Positions 28,965 through 37,882 of a DNA stretch of 64,000 bases are shown in pieces. Each line of letters starts with the position of its first letter. Within the stretch, counting starts at the first letter, position 1. The stretch is taken from contig CACCAP010000005.1 in NCBI GenBank assembly GCA_902544085.1, positions 1 to 64,000 of the forward strand, in the 5' to 3' direction. This DNA is from an uncultured Bacteroidota bacterium. Its GTDB lineage: Bacteria > Bacteroidota > Bacteroidia > Flavobacteriales > Flavobacteriaceae. A model generated the notes under the pieces. It was not told the origin of the DNA and did not search any database. It saw nothing but the letters and a program-made list of their open reading frames with translations. A program made the position numbers and the translations under genes.

Positions 28965-29762
28965 TTAAAAATAATTTACGGGGTTTGTTTTACTTTTTGC
29001 AATAATGCACGCAAACTTAGGAATTTTTTCTTTAAGATGATTTAAAATAATGCCTTTTATATGTCTTTCACTTTCGTAATGTCCAATATCTATTATTAAA
29101 ATTCTCTTATTAGGCTTAAAAAAATCATGATATTTGTAATCGGATGAAATAAGACAATCAGCTTTTTCAGAAATTGCATTTTCAATTGCAAAACTTCCAG
29201 ATCCGGCAACTAATGCAACTTTTTTAATGTCTTTATTTAATAAACTCGAATGTCTCAAATAATTTAAATTGAATTTTTCTTTTAAAAAATTTAAAAAATT
29301 GTAATCATTCATTGGCTGATCCATAAAACCAATACTGCCCATTCCTCTTAAACCATCTTCATCATTACTTATAAGTATTTTCTGGTTTTTTAATTTTAAA
29401 ATTTTACCTAGTTGATAGCTGGTACCATTTTTATTATTATCTAAATTGGTATGGATGCAATAAACATTTATGTTATTGTTAAGACACTTAATTATTAGAT
29501 CATTAACTCTCCTATCAATTATTTCTGTTTTGGGATCAATTATGAATAAAGGATGAAAACTAATAATCAAGTTTGCTTCAGAGAAAATACACTCATCTAT
29601 CACATCATGAGTGATATCAAGTGTTATAATTGCCTTGTTAATCTCACACTTTTGATCACCAACTAAGAGTCCAACATTATCAAAGTCCTCGGCATGACCT
29701 GGAGGACACCAATCCTCCAATATTTTTACAATTTCTGAAAGTAACATCAAATTTTTTATCAA
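28965..29762 (-). CDS. NIF3-like dinuclear metal centre protein (short form)
   Basis: A 265-residue NIF3/DUF34 protein, a toroidal hexamer with a two-metal site of unclear activity. The N-terminal EDFDNVGLLVGD and the central ISFHPLFIIDPKTEI and CIHTNLDNN motifs supply metal-binding His/Asp residues; GHYESERH completes the site near the end. Many Bacteroidota relatives are about 365 residues because of an inserted PII-like domain. That insert is absent here. The ATG at 29747 is an alternative start. It is paired with the coiled-coil protein gene downstream, an arrangement common in the phylum. Confidence 0.9.
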   Translation of the reverse strand: MIKNLMLLSEIVKILEDWCPPGHAEDFDNVGLLVGDQKCEINKAIITLDITHDVIDECIFSEANLIISFHPLFIIDPKTEIIDRRVNDLIIKCLNNNINVYCIHTNLDNNKNGTSYQLGKILKLKNQKILISNDEDGLRGMGSIGFMDQPMNDYNFLNFLKEKFNLNYLRHSSLLNKDIKKVALVAGSGSFAIENAISEKADCLISSDYKYHDFFKPNKRILIIDIGHYESERHIKGIILNHLKEKIPKFACIIAKSKTNPVNYF

Positions 29763-29788
29763 ATATAAAATTTATATTTTCGCCTTAG

Positions 29789-30799
29789 ATGTTACTCAGA
29801 AAAATACTTTTTCCATTTGCTACATTAAATTATCTATTTCAATCAGCTAGAAGTTTCATGTATTCAAATAATTTTTTTAGTGTTCGTGAAACAAAAATAA
29901 ATACAATATGCATTGGAAATTTATCATTAGGAGGAACTGGAAAAACTCCATTGGTTCAATTTTTAATTGAAAGATTATCAAAAAAAATAAATATTTCTGT
30001 TTTGAGCAGGGGATATAAAAGAAAAACAAAAGGTTTTATGGAGGTTTTAAATGACTCTCATGTTAAAGATGTTGGTGATGAAAACTTCATGATTAAAAAA
30101 TCATTCAAAAAAATAAATGTTTTTGCTTGCGAAAATAGATTGTTTGCAATTGATAGAATTACAAAAAAGTTCAGCAAAGACCATTTAATAATTCTTGATG
30201 ATGCTATGCAACAAAGAGGGATAAAGTGTAACCTTAATATACTATTAACAAAATTTGATCAGCCATTTTATGATGATTTTATCTTACCGGTTGGAAACTT
30301 ACGTGAGCCAAGAACTGGTTATAAAAGGGCAAACATAATTATTGTGACTAAATGCCCCAATAACTTAAGTTCATCCCTTAAACAAAATATTGTAAAAAAA
30401 ATCAAACCCCAAAATCATCAACGTATTTTTTTTAGTAAAATTCTTTATGATAATATTTTAAAAGGAAAAAAGGATACTCCCATTTCAGCTTTGAATAGTG
30501 ATTTTGTTCTAGTAACTGGAATTGCTGATAGTCAACCATTAACAAGATTTTTAATATCAAAAAAATATAAATTTGATCATATAAGCTTCAGCGATCATCA
30601 TAATTATAACCAAAATGATTTAAAAAAAATATTGAATTTTAGTGGAGATAAAATAATACTAACAACAAAAAAAGACTACTTCAAGTTAATGTCTATTCAC
30701 GAGATTAAAAATTTATTTTATCTAGATATTAAAGTGGATTTCTTTGGAAAATCAAATGAACTGATAGATTTAATTTCTCAGGAAATTTATTTTAATTAA
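29789..30799 (+). CDS. lpxK: Tetraacyldisaccharide 4'-kinase (lipid A)
   Basis: LpxK phosphorylates the lipid A precursor at the inner membrane. It has an N-terminal membrane-associated helix, then the P-loop region ICIGNLSLGGTGKTPLVQF (about residues 41-59). SVLSRGYKR, GDENFM and LILDDAMQQR follow, typical of LpxK. Length of 336 residues is normal. This shows the cell makes lipid A. Twenty-six base pairs separate its start from the divergent NIF3 gene, and its end overlaps lipA by 8 bases. Confidence 0.95.
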   Translation: MLLRKILFPFATLNYLFQSARSFMYSNNFFSVRETKINTICIGNLSLGGTGKTPLVQFLIERLSKKINISVLSRGYKRKTKGFMEVLNDSHVKDVGDENFMIKKSFKKINVFACENRLFAIDRITKKFSKDHLIILDDAMQQRGIKCNLNILLTKFDQPFYDDFILPVGNLREPRTGYKRANIIIVTKCPNNLSSSLKQNIVKKIKPQNHQRIFFSKILYDNILKGKKDTPISALNSDFVLVTGIADSQPLTRFLISKKYKFDHISFSDHHNYNQNDLKKILNFSGDKIILTTKKDYFKLMSIHEIKNLFYLDIKVDFFGKSNELIDLISQEIYFN

Positions 30800-31730
30800 C
30801 GTGCTTTTTTGCTTTGTAAGAGGATCTTACTAAAGGGCCGCTTTCTACATGTAGAAAGCCTAAATCTTTAGCAAATTCTTTGTAAAAATTAAATTTTGTT
30901 GGTTCAATAAATTCCTTTACTGGTAGATGCTTCTTACTTGGTTGGAGATATTGTCCAATTGTTACGACATCAACCTTTGCATTTCTAAGATCACGTAGTG
31001 TTTCTAAAACTTCAGATTCTTTTTCTCCCAAACCTAGCATTATACCGGACTTGGTTCTTCTTGCTCCTTTGTCCTTTAAGTACTTAAGTACTGACATACT
31101 TCTGTCGTATTTGGCTTGAATTCTTACCTCACGAGTCAGTCTTCTTACTGTTTCAATATTATGTGAAATAACTTCTGGATTTGCTTCAATTATTCGGTCA
31201 ATATGTCTTTCCACACCCTGAAAGTCAGGAATTAGTGTTTCCATTGTTGTTTCGGGGTTAGTTCTTCGGATACTCTTAATTGTTTCCGCCCAAATTATCG
31301 ATCCCTGATCATTAAGATCATCCCTGTCAACAGATGTGATAACTGCATGTTTAATTTTCATTACTGAGATTGATTTAGCAACTTTTTCAGGTTCTTCCCA
31401 ATCAACTGATTCTGGTTTTCCAGTTTTTACACCACAAAATCCACATGACCTTGTACAAATATTACCTAAAATCATAAATGTAGCAGTACCCTCTCCCCAG
31501 CACTCGCCCATATTTGGACAGCTTCCTGACGAGCAAATGGTATTCAAATTATACTTATCTACTAAACTTCTAATTTCGGAGTATTTTTTTCCGGTAGGTA
31601 ATTTTACTCTGATCCAGTCGGGTTTTTTTTGGAAATCTGATTTGCTTTTAGCTGAACTATTATTAGTTTTACTAATATCGACCTTAGTCCAATTTCCTTT
31701 AATTTTATCGTTGAGAGTTTTAGTGATCAA
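30792..31730 (-). CDS. lipA: Lipoyl synthase (radical SAM)
   Basis: LipA inserts two sulfur atoms into octanoylated lipoyl domains. The auxiliary-cluster motif CSSGSCPNMGECW and the radical-SAM motif CTRSCGFC are both present. VITSVDRDDLNDQGS and the final GPLVRSSYKA, with the serine ligand of the auxiliary cluster, complete the family set. The 312 residues include a Ser/Lys-rich N-terminal extension of about 40. Its partner lipB is at 5.9 kb. Confidence 0.97.
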   Translation of the reverse strand: MITKTLNDKIKGNWTKVDISKTNNSSAKSKSDFQKKPDWIRVKLPTGKKYSEIRSLVDKYNLNTICSSGSCPNMGECWGEGTATFMILGNICTRSCGFCGVKTGKPESVDWEEPEKVAKSISVMKIKHAVITSVDRDDLNDQGSIIWAETIKSIRRTNPETTMETLIPDFQGVERHIDRIIEANPEVISHNIETVRRLTREVRIQAKYDRSMSVLKYLKDKGARRTKSGIMLGLGEKESEVLETLRDLRNAKVDVVTIGQYLQPSKKHLPVKEFIEPTKFNFYKEFAKDLGFLHVESGPLVRSSYKAKKHVN

Positions 31731-31778
31731 AAAGGTTTAACTTAAACGCTTACAAATATATGATTATATAATCGAATT

Positions 31779-32990
31779 TTAAATTAAAGTTATGTACCAA
31801 ATTGAAAAGATTGTTAAAAAAATTATACCCGAAACAGAGTAAAATTTCATTGATATCGAAAGTTTGAATTTTTTTGGCATATAATCACTATTAACAAGTG
31901 AATAATTCATAATTGCATAAATTGGTGCAGTTATAAATGATAGAATGGTTGCTATTTTAATCAAAGCACCCATTTCCGATTCAAAAAACACAAAAATTAT
32001 CATTGTTACTATGGATATAATCAAAATCCAAATATTATAACCGCTAATTTTTTTATAGTTTAATAATTTTAGTGTTTGGCTCATCGCCCTTGGTGATGCA
32101 TCTAAGCATGTAATTGTAGTGCTCAACATTGTTGTGAATGCTGCAACTGAAATGAAAATCTTAACATTTTCACCAAGATTAGCTGTATATAATTTAATCA
32201 GTTGATTAGCAAACTCTGACCCATTATTCGAGAATGTTTGTCCTGATCCGAACATTACAAAAGCACCAAGCGCAACGAAACATAATCCAAGAAAAACAGT
32301 TGAAATGTATCCTACGTTAAAATCAAACAATGCTGATTTGTATTTGATTTTATTATTAAGATTTAATTTTTCTTTTGTCCATATAGATTGCCAAATAGAA
32401 ACATCTAGAGGAGCAGGCATCCAACCCATGAAAGCAGCCAAAAAAATTATTCCTGTAACCTCATCTGGAAAAATTTGATTAAAGTTAAGTTCTACCATAC
32501 TATCGTTAGTTGCATAACCTACCGCAAACAGTGTAGATAAAGCCAATATTAAGATCACTATTTTTATAAAATTATCAAGTAATTTATATTTCCCAACTGT
32601 AAGAATTATAATGCAAAGAATTAAGATTATTGATGCCATTATGGTAATATTATTGTTGAAACCGAATAGTTCAACTGCTAGACCTGCTGTTACAATAGTT
32701 ACTGCCGCTTGAATTGTAAAAACTGTAACAATAGAAAGTAGTAAATAAATGTACAATACGTAATCTCCAATTTTTTTGTAACCATGTAGTAGGGTTTCAC
32801 CTGTTGAAAAAGCGTATTTGGTTCCAAATAAAAAGAAAGGGTATTTGAAAAAATTACATAATATCAACGCCCAAATTAGTCCAAAACCAAATTCTGCACC
32901 TGCCTTTGTTGATTGTACAAGATGAGAAACTCCAATGGCAGCTCCAGCAAACAATAAACCAGGTCCTAGTTTTTTGATTTGATCAATCAT
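31779..32990 (-). CDS. Nramp-family-like transporter lacking the canonical metal motifs
   Basis: A 403-residue membrane protein with about 11 helices and the Nramp (natural resistance-associated macrophage protein) layout. In true Mn/Fe transporters helix 1 carries DPGN and helix 6 an MPH motif. Here helix 1 reads LGPGLLFAGAAIGVSHL and helix 6 reads FMGWMPAPLDVSIW, so both metal-binding sites are replaced. This places it with divergent Nramp relatives whose substrate is unclear; it should not be called a Mn transporter. It overlaps the ECF sigma gene by 8 bases, so it is translationally linked to it. Confidence 0.85.
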   Translation of the reverse strand: MIDQIKKLGPGLLFAGAAIGVSHLVQSTKAGAEFGFGLIWALILCNFFKYPFFLFGTKYAFSTGETLLHGYKKIGDYVLYIYLLLSIVTVFTIQAAVTIVTAGLAVELFGFNNNITIMASIILILCIIILTVGKYKLLDNFIKIVILILALSTLFAVGYATNDSMVELNFNQIFPDEVTGIIFLAAFMGWMPAPLDVSIWQSIWTKEKLNLNNKIKYKSALFDFNVGYISTVFLGLCFVALGAFVMFGSGQTFSNNGSEFANQLIKLYTANLGENVKIFISVAAFTTMLSTTITCLDASPRAMSQTLKLLNYKKISGYNIWILIISIVTMIIFVFFESEMGALIKIATILSFITAPIYAIMNYSLVNSDYMPKKFKLSISMKFYSVSGIIFLTIFSIWYITLI

Positions 32991-33504
32991 TATTCTTTAT
33001 CTTTTCTATCAAAAGTTTTTTTGCTCTAAAAATTTTAATCTTGATAGTGCTGATTGGTTGATTAAGTTTTTTAGAAATTTCTTTAATTGATAAATCATCA
33101 AAATACCTGTATTTTAAAACCTCTTTGTAGTTTGGTTTTAATTGATTTATTTTTTCCTTTAACTCGTCATAACTCTCTTTTTCAATAAAATCTTCCTCAG
33201 GACTCCTCGAATAATTATGCTTTTCAATATTTTCATAATTATCAATTATCGATTTCTTTTTTCTTAACTGATCAGCATAAGTATTCTTTGCAATTGATAT
33301 TAACCAAGTTTTGAATGAAAACTTTTTATCATACAGTTTAATTTTTTGAAATGCTTTTGAAAATGTTTGAATTGTAATTTCCTCTGCAATGTAGTCATCA
33401 GAGGTCTTTTTTAATATGTAGTTAAAAACATAATCCCAATTATCATTTAACAACTTATTGAAAGGAGTATTCTTTTGACCTGAATTTGAATTCATTTCAA
33501 TCAA
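32983..33504 (-). CDS. ECF-type RNA polymerase sigma factor
   Basis: A 173-residue group 4 sigma-70 factor. Region 2 is seen in IAEEITIQTFSKAFQKIKLYD and FKTWLISIAKNTYADQLRKK. Region 4 is the helix-turn-helix near the C-terminus (LSIKEISKKLNQPISTIKIK). It overlaps the small cysteine-rich protein gene upstream by 4 bases and the Nramp-like gene downstream by 8. No classical anti-sigma gene is next to it, although the 68-residue membrane protein could take that place (speculative). Target promoters are unknown. Confidence 0.93.
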   Translation of the reverse strand: MIEMNSNSGQKNTPFNKLLNDNWDYVFNYILKKTSDDYIAEEITIQTFSKAFQKIKLYDKKFSFKTWLISIAKNTYADQLRKKKSIIDNYENIEKHNYSRSPEEDFIEKESYDELKEKINQLKPNYKEVLKYRYFDDLSIKEISKKLNQPISTIKIKIFRAKKLLIEKIKNND

Positions 33505-33707
33505 TTCAAATTTAAATCAGATCTCTTACATTCATTTTCTTCAGGAAGTTTTCCACACAATCCACAAGGCTTTCCTTCCTTGTTTAGAAAAGGATTATTT
33601 GACGCACATGTTCCAGAAAATTTACCATCTTTCTTAAAAATTATTTTCACGGATATTCCTGCAAATGCTATAGTTAGCAAAATAATTGATATAAAAAATA
33701 CTTCCAT
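33501..33707 (-). CDS. Small membrane/secreted protein with conserved cysteines
   Basis: A 68-residue protein with one N-terminal hydrophobic helix (IILLTIAFAGISVKIIF). A short outer domain follows with four cysteines (GTCASNN, PCGLCGKL, NECKRS). The cysteine spacing suggests a metal site or disulfides. Similar short genes are common in Bacteroidota, often just annotated as membrane or secreted proteins. It lies 3 bp downstream of murB and overlaps the sigma factor gene by four bases. Confidence 0.75.
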   Translation of the reverse strand: MEVFFISIILLTIAFAGISVKIIFKKDGKFSGTCASNNPFLNKEGKPCGLCGKLPEENECKRSDLNLN

Positions 33708-33710
33708 GAA

Positions 33711-34718
33711 TTAAATGATGTTTACTTCTTCTTCGAGCAATATATCAAATTTTTCTAATACTGTTGATTTTATTTTTTCGGAAAATAAAAGTATCTCCTT
33801 TCCTGTGGCATTACCTAAATTTATTATTACCAATGCTTGATTCTTATACACTCCAACATTTTTTTCTTCTATATTTTTAAAACCACAATTTTCAATTAGC
33901 CATGCTGCTGACAATTTATATTTTGACATACTCTCTTTGAAATAAACCAATTTTGAAAATTTTTGCTTCAGTTTATTAAGTAGTTCAACTGAAACAATAG
34001 GATTTTTAAAAAAACTACCCGAATTACCAATTAAGGATGGGTTAGGTAATTTGTTTTCTCTAATCTTACTAACAATTCTTGAAATATCTTTTATGGTAGG
34101 GTTTTGAATTTTTTTCCTGTTTAGAGCATCATTTATACTCTTGTAGGACTTTTTAATCTTGTGATTGGTTTTTGATAATTGTAAAACAACCTCTGTTATG
34201 ATGAACTTATTTTTTAATGACTTTTTAAAAATTGAGGATCTGTAAGAAAATTGACAATCATTAAGTTTAAATTTCTTTTTCTCAATTTTATCAAGAAAAT
34301 AACCCGAACAAGAAATAAAAATATCTTTAATTTCAACACCATAAGCACCAATATTCTGTATAGGTGCACCTCCAACAAATCCAGGAATTGATATTAAATT
34401 TTCAACCCCACCAAAGTTTTTAGAAATTGCCCATTTCACAAAATCATCCCATATTTCACCAGCTCCGATTGAAATAGTAACATAATTATTGTTTTCTGAA
34501 ATAATTTTAATCCCCTTTATCTTAACATTGATTACAGGGATTTGAACATTATCGGTAAACAAAATATTTGTGCCTCCCCCAAGAATAAAAACCTTTTTAT
34601 TTTTTAATGAATTCAGAGTTTTTATTACTTCTTCTTCAGAACTAACTTCGTGAAACTCTTTGGAAATCACATCAACCCCAAAGGAATTATATGACTTTAA
34701 AGAAATATTTTTTTTCAA
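33711..34718 (-). CDS. murB: UDP-N-acetylmuramate dehydrogenase
   Basis: A flavoenzyme that reduces UDP-GlcNAc-enolpyruvate to UDP-MurNAc in peptidoglycan synthesis. FAD-binding motifs are FILGGGTNILFTDN and ISIPGFVGGAPIQNIGAYGVE. The catalytic serine is in NSGSFFKNP. The family tyrosine motif is CQFSYRSSIFK. Length of 335 residues is normal. The small cysteine-rich gene, the sigma factor and the Nramp-like gene follow without gaps, making a likely operon. Confidence 0.97.
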   Translation of the reverse strand: MKKNISLKSYNSFGVDVISKEFHEVSSEEEVIKTLNSLKNKKVFILGGGTNILFTDNVQIPVINVKIKGIKIISENNNYVTISIGAGEIWDDFVKWAISKNFGGVENLISIPGFVGGAPIQNIGAYGVEIKDIFISCSGYFLDKIEKKKFKLNDCQFSYRSSIFKKSLKNKFIITEVVLQLSKTNHKIKKSYKSINDALNRKKIQNPTIKDISRIVSKIRENKLPNPSLIGNSGSFFKNPIVSVELLNKLKQKFSKLVYFKESMSKYKLSAAWLIENCGFKNIEEKNVGVYKNQALVIINLGNATGKEILLFSEKIKSTVLEKFDILLEEEVNII

Positions 34719-34744
34719 AAAACTGTGATTAAAATGAGGATTGA

Positions 34745-35161
34745 CTAATTCATTTGTCCTTTATCTTCCTCTTCCTCCTCTTCTTCTAAAACTTCACCCA
34801 TAATTCTTAAAATCACAGTTGGGTTTTTTGCATTTGAATTTACAGTCACTGCTTTTCGAAAAATACCAACTCTCTTGGTATCGTAATTAACTTCAATTTG
34901 ACCTTCAGCACCAGGATCAATTGGTTTTTCTGGTTTTTTTGGAATAGTACATCCGCATGAAGATGAAATCCTCGTAAACACTAACGGTGCATCACCAATG
35001 TTTTTAAATTTAAAAACTTTAGTTCCATCAGAATCATAATCAATTTGTCCATAATCAATAGAATTGGTTTCAAATTTAATTTCAGCTTGTTTTTCCTGTG
35101 CTAAATTTAAAACTGAAAAGAAGCAAAAAATTAATGTTATTAATTTAAGAGTAATTTTCAT
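34745..35161 (-). CDS. DUF1573 periplasmic protein
   Basis: A 138-residue exported protein with a Sec signal (residues about 1-20). A single immunoglobulin-like DUF1573 domain follows (YDSDGTKVFKFKNIGDAPL, then SSCGCTIPKKP, then GEIEV-like GQIEVNYDTKRVG). The paired cysteines CGC are typical. It ends in a very acidic tail (seven Glu and Asp in a row). DUF1573 proteins are abundant in Bacteroidota and of unknown function. It starts 96 bp from divergent valS and ends 26 bp before murB. Confidence 0.9.
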   Translation of the reverse strand: MKITLKLITLIFCFFSVLNLAQEKQAEIKFETNSIDYGQIDYDSDGTKVFKFKNIGDAPLVFTRISSSCGCTIPKKPEKPIDPGAEGQIEVNYDTKRVGIFRKAVTVNSNAKNPTVILRIMGEVLEEEEEEEDKGQMN

Positions 35162-35177
35162 ATTATTTGAATTTATA

Positions 35178-35185
35178 CAAATTTA
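35178..35185 (-). promoter_or_regulatory. Candidate -7 box for DUF1573 gene
   Basis: On the minus strand this reads TAAATTTG, a full match to TAnnTTTG, 16 bases before the start codon. No good -33 TTG was found at the expected distance, and chance matches are common in AT-rich DNA. Confidence 0.35.
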
Positions 35186-35235
35186 ACTCTTTTACAAAAA
35201 AATAGCTATACTTTTAATAATTGTCTCTAGTTAGT

Positions 35236-35243
35236 TACTTTTG
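35236..35243 (+). promoter_or_regulatory. Candidate -7 box for valS
   Basis: TACTTTTG matches TAnnTTTG exactly and lies 14 bases before the valS ATG, in the 96-bp divergent region. The nearest TTG upstream (35221) is too close to be a standard -33 element. Confidence 0.45.
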
Positions 35244-35257
35244 CTTAAAATATTTAA

Positions 35258-37882
35258 ATGGGAATTGCAAAAATTTACGATCCATTAATAATTGAAAATA
35301 AATGGTTAGTAAAATGGGAAAAGGAAGATTTTTTTAAATCTGAACCAAATGAAAAAAACCCCTATACTATTCTCATTCCCCCACCCAATGTTACGGGAAT
35401 TTTACACATGGGTCACATGTTGAATAACACAATTCAAGATATTTTAATTAGAAAAGCTAGGTTGAGTGGATATAACGCATGTTGGGTTCCAGGAACAGAC
35501 CATGCATCTATAGCAACAGAAGCTAAGGTTGTTAATAAGCTCAAAGAAATGGGTATAAAAAAACATGAATTAACTAGAGATGAGTTTTTAGAACATGCAT
35601 GGGATTGGACAAATAAGCATGGAGGAATAATTTTAAATCAGCTCAAACAAATCGGCTGTTCATGTGACTGGTCAAGAACAAAGTTTACTCTAGATAAGGA
35701 TATGTATGAATCTGTTCAGAATATGTTTATTAAACTTTATGATGAGGGTTATTTATACAGAGATAAAAAAATTGTTAATTGGGATCCTGAGGCAAAAACT
35801 ACCCTATCCAATGAAGAGGTTATTTACAAAGAAAAAACAACAAAACTCTTTTACTTAAAGTATAAACTAGAAAGTTCAGAAGAATTTATCTTGGTTGCTA
35901 CAACAAGACCTGAAACAATTTTCGGAGACACTGCTGTTGCAATAAATCCTAATGATAAGAGATACAAAAATCTTGTTGGAAAAAAATTGATAGTTCCATT
36001 AGTTAACAGAGTTGTTCCAATTGTAGGAGACAAAAGTGTTGATTCAGAATTCGGAACTGGTTATCTTAAAGTAACTCCGGCACATAGTGAGAAAGATTTT
36101 GAAATAGGTTTAAGAAATAATTTAGATATAATAGATATTTTCAACGATGATGCTTCTCTAAATGATTATGGAATGCATTATAAATCATTAGATAGATTTT
36201 CTGTTAGAAAAAAAATAATTAATGAGCTAGATGAAAAAGGATTACTGGATAGGGCAGAAGATTATACCCACAATATCGCTTTATCAGAAAGAACTAGTTG
36301 TGTAGTTGAACCAAAACTTTCTACTCAATGGTTTGTCAGAATGAAAAAATTATCAAAACCAGCATTAGATTTGGTTTTAAATGGAGATATTCAATTTTAT
36401 CCTAAAAAATATGTAAAAACGTATAAAAATTGGCTTGAAAACATAAGAGATTGGAATATTTCTCGTCAATTATATTGGGGACATAGGATTCCTGTTTTTT
36501 ATTTAAAAGAAGACAAATCAAAATATGTTGTTTGCTTGTCTAGTTCCGAAGCTGTAAAGCTTTTTGAGGAAAAATATAATATAAAAAACCTAAATTCAGA
36601 TGAAATTGTCCAAGATGAAGATGTTCTTGACACATGGTTTTCCTCTTGGTTATGGCCAATTAGTGTTTTTGATGGTGTAAGAAATCCAGACAACTCTGAA
36701 ATCAAATATTATTACCCCACTTCTGACCTCGTTACAGGACCAGATATTATATTTTTTTGGGTAGCTCGAATGATTATTTCTGGAAATTATTTACGTCAGG
36801 ATATTCCTTTTAGGAATGTTTATTTTACTGGCTTAGTTAGAGATAAAAAAGGTAGAAAAATGTCAAAACAGCTAGGCAATTCACCTGATCCAGACATTCT
36901 TATAAAAAAATACGGTGCTGATGGAGTTCGAGTCGGTTTGTTGTTTTGCGCTCCTGCAGGAAATGATTTACTATTCGATGATACTTTATGTAATCAAGGT
37001 AAAAATTTCTCCAATAAAATTTGGAATGCGTTCAGGTTAATCGATGGTTTTAAAATTGATGAAAGTCAGAAACGTAAATCTCACAATGAATTTGCAATCA
37101 AATGGTTTAATGAAAATTTGAATATGAAAGTCCTTTCAATTAATGAATCATTTAATAATTTTAAAATATCAGAGGCGTTAATGAACCTTTACAAACTTTT
37201 TTGGGATGACTTTTGTTCAATTTATTTAGAAATTATAAAGCCAGAATTTGGAAAAGGAGTTTCACAAAAACTTAAACGTTCAACTCTTACTTTTCTCGAA
37301 AAACTATTGACTTTATTACACCCATTTATGCCTTTTATTACCTCAGAAATTATTGACCAAATTGTCTCCTACAAAAATTTTAATATTATAAAATCAAATT
37401 GGCCAGAATCAATAAAATTTGACTCAGAAATCATAGAAAATTTTAATTATTCAATTGAAATTGTTTCAAAAATCAGACACTTTAAAAAACAAAATATGCT
37501 CTCTTTCAAAGATGACTTAAAAATCTATTTCGAGAATGATTTAATGGATAATCAGATTGGAATTGTTAAGAAATTGACTAATTGTGATTTAATTAAAAAA
37601 CAAATAAAAGGTAAAGATTCGGAAACTTCCTTTATAGTTGGAAAGTACGGTTATGTCGTAGATCAAAAAAATAAAATTCTTAATGAAATAGATGTTGATA
37701 AATTGAAAGAAGAATTAAACTATAACCTAGGCTTTAAAAATATTCTGGAAAAAAAGTTATCAAATGAAAATTTCGTTTCAAATGCTCCAAAGGAGGTTAT
37801 TCAAAAAGAAAGAAAAAAACTCGAGGATGTAAAATCAAAAATTGAAATTCTGGAAGAAGGCATTAAAAAACAAAATAATTAA
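35258..37882 (+). CDS. valS: Valine--tRNA ligase
   Basis: Class I synthetase of 874 residues. The HIGH-type motif is in PPPNVTGILHMGHMLNN (about residue 50) and the KMSKS-type motif in KGRKMSKQLGNSPDP (about residue 535). The editing (CP1) domain lies between, with VATTRPETIFGDTAVAINP. The C-terminal anticodon-binding domain is followed by a short valyl-type coiled arm (KEVIQKERKKLEDVKSKIEIL). Complete. Its TAA stop overlaps the end of psd by four bases. Confidence 0.97.
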   Translation: MGIAKIYDPLIIENKWLVKWEKEDFFKSEPNEKNPYTILIPPPNVTGILHMGHMLNNTIQDILIRKARLSGYNACWVPGTDHASIATEAKVVNKLKEMGIKKHELTRDEFLEHAWDWTNKHGGIILNQLKQIGCSCDWSRTKFTLDKDMYESVQNMFIKLYDEGYLYRDKKIVNWDPEAKTTLSNEEVIYKEKTTKLFYLKYKLESSEEFILVATTRPETIFGDTAVAINPNDKRYKNLVGKKLIVPLVNRVVPIVGDKSVDSEFGTGYLKVTPAHSEKDFEIGLRNNLDIIDIFNDDASLNDYGMHYKSLDRFSVRKKIINELDEKGLLDRAEDYTHNIALSERTSCVVEPKLSTQWFVRMKKLSKPALDLVLNGDIQFYPKKYVKTYKNWLENIRDWNISRQLYWGHRIPVFYLKEDKSKYVVCLSSSEAVKLFEEKYNIKNLNSDEIVQDEDVLDTWFSSWLWPISVFDGVRNPDNSEIKYYYPTSDLVTGPDIIFFWVARMIISGNYLRQDIPFRNVYFTGLVRDKKGRKMSKQLGNSPDPDILIKKYGADGVRVGLLFCAPAGNDLLFDDTLCNQGKNFSNKIWNAFRLIDGFKIDESQKRKSHNEFAIKWFNENLNMKVLSINESFNNFKISEALMNLYKLFWDDFCSIYLEIIKPEFGKGVSQKLKRSTLTFLEKLLTLLHPFMPFITSEIIDQIVSYKNFNIIKSNWPESIKFDSEIIENFNYSIEIVSKIRHFKKQNMLSFKDDLKIYFENDLMDNQIGIVKKLTNCDLIKKQIKGKDSETSFIVGKYGYVVDQKNKILNEIDVDKLKEELNYNLGFKNILEKKLSNENFVSNAPKEVIQKERKKLEDVKSKIEILEEGIKKQNN

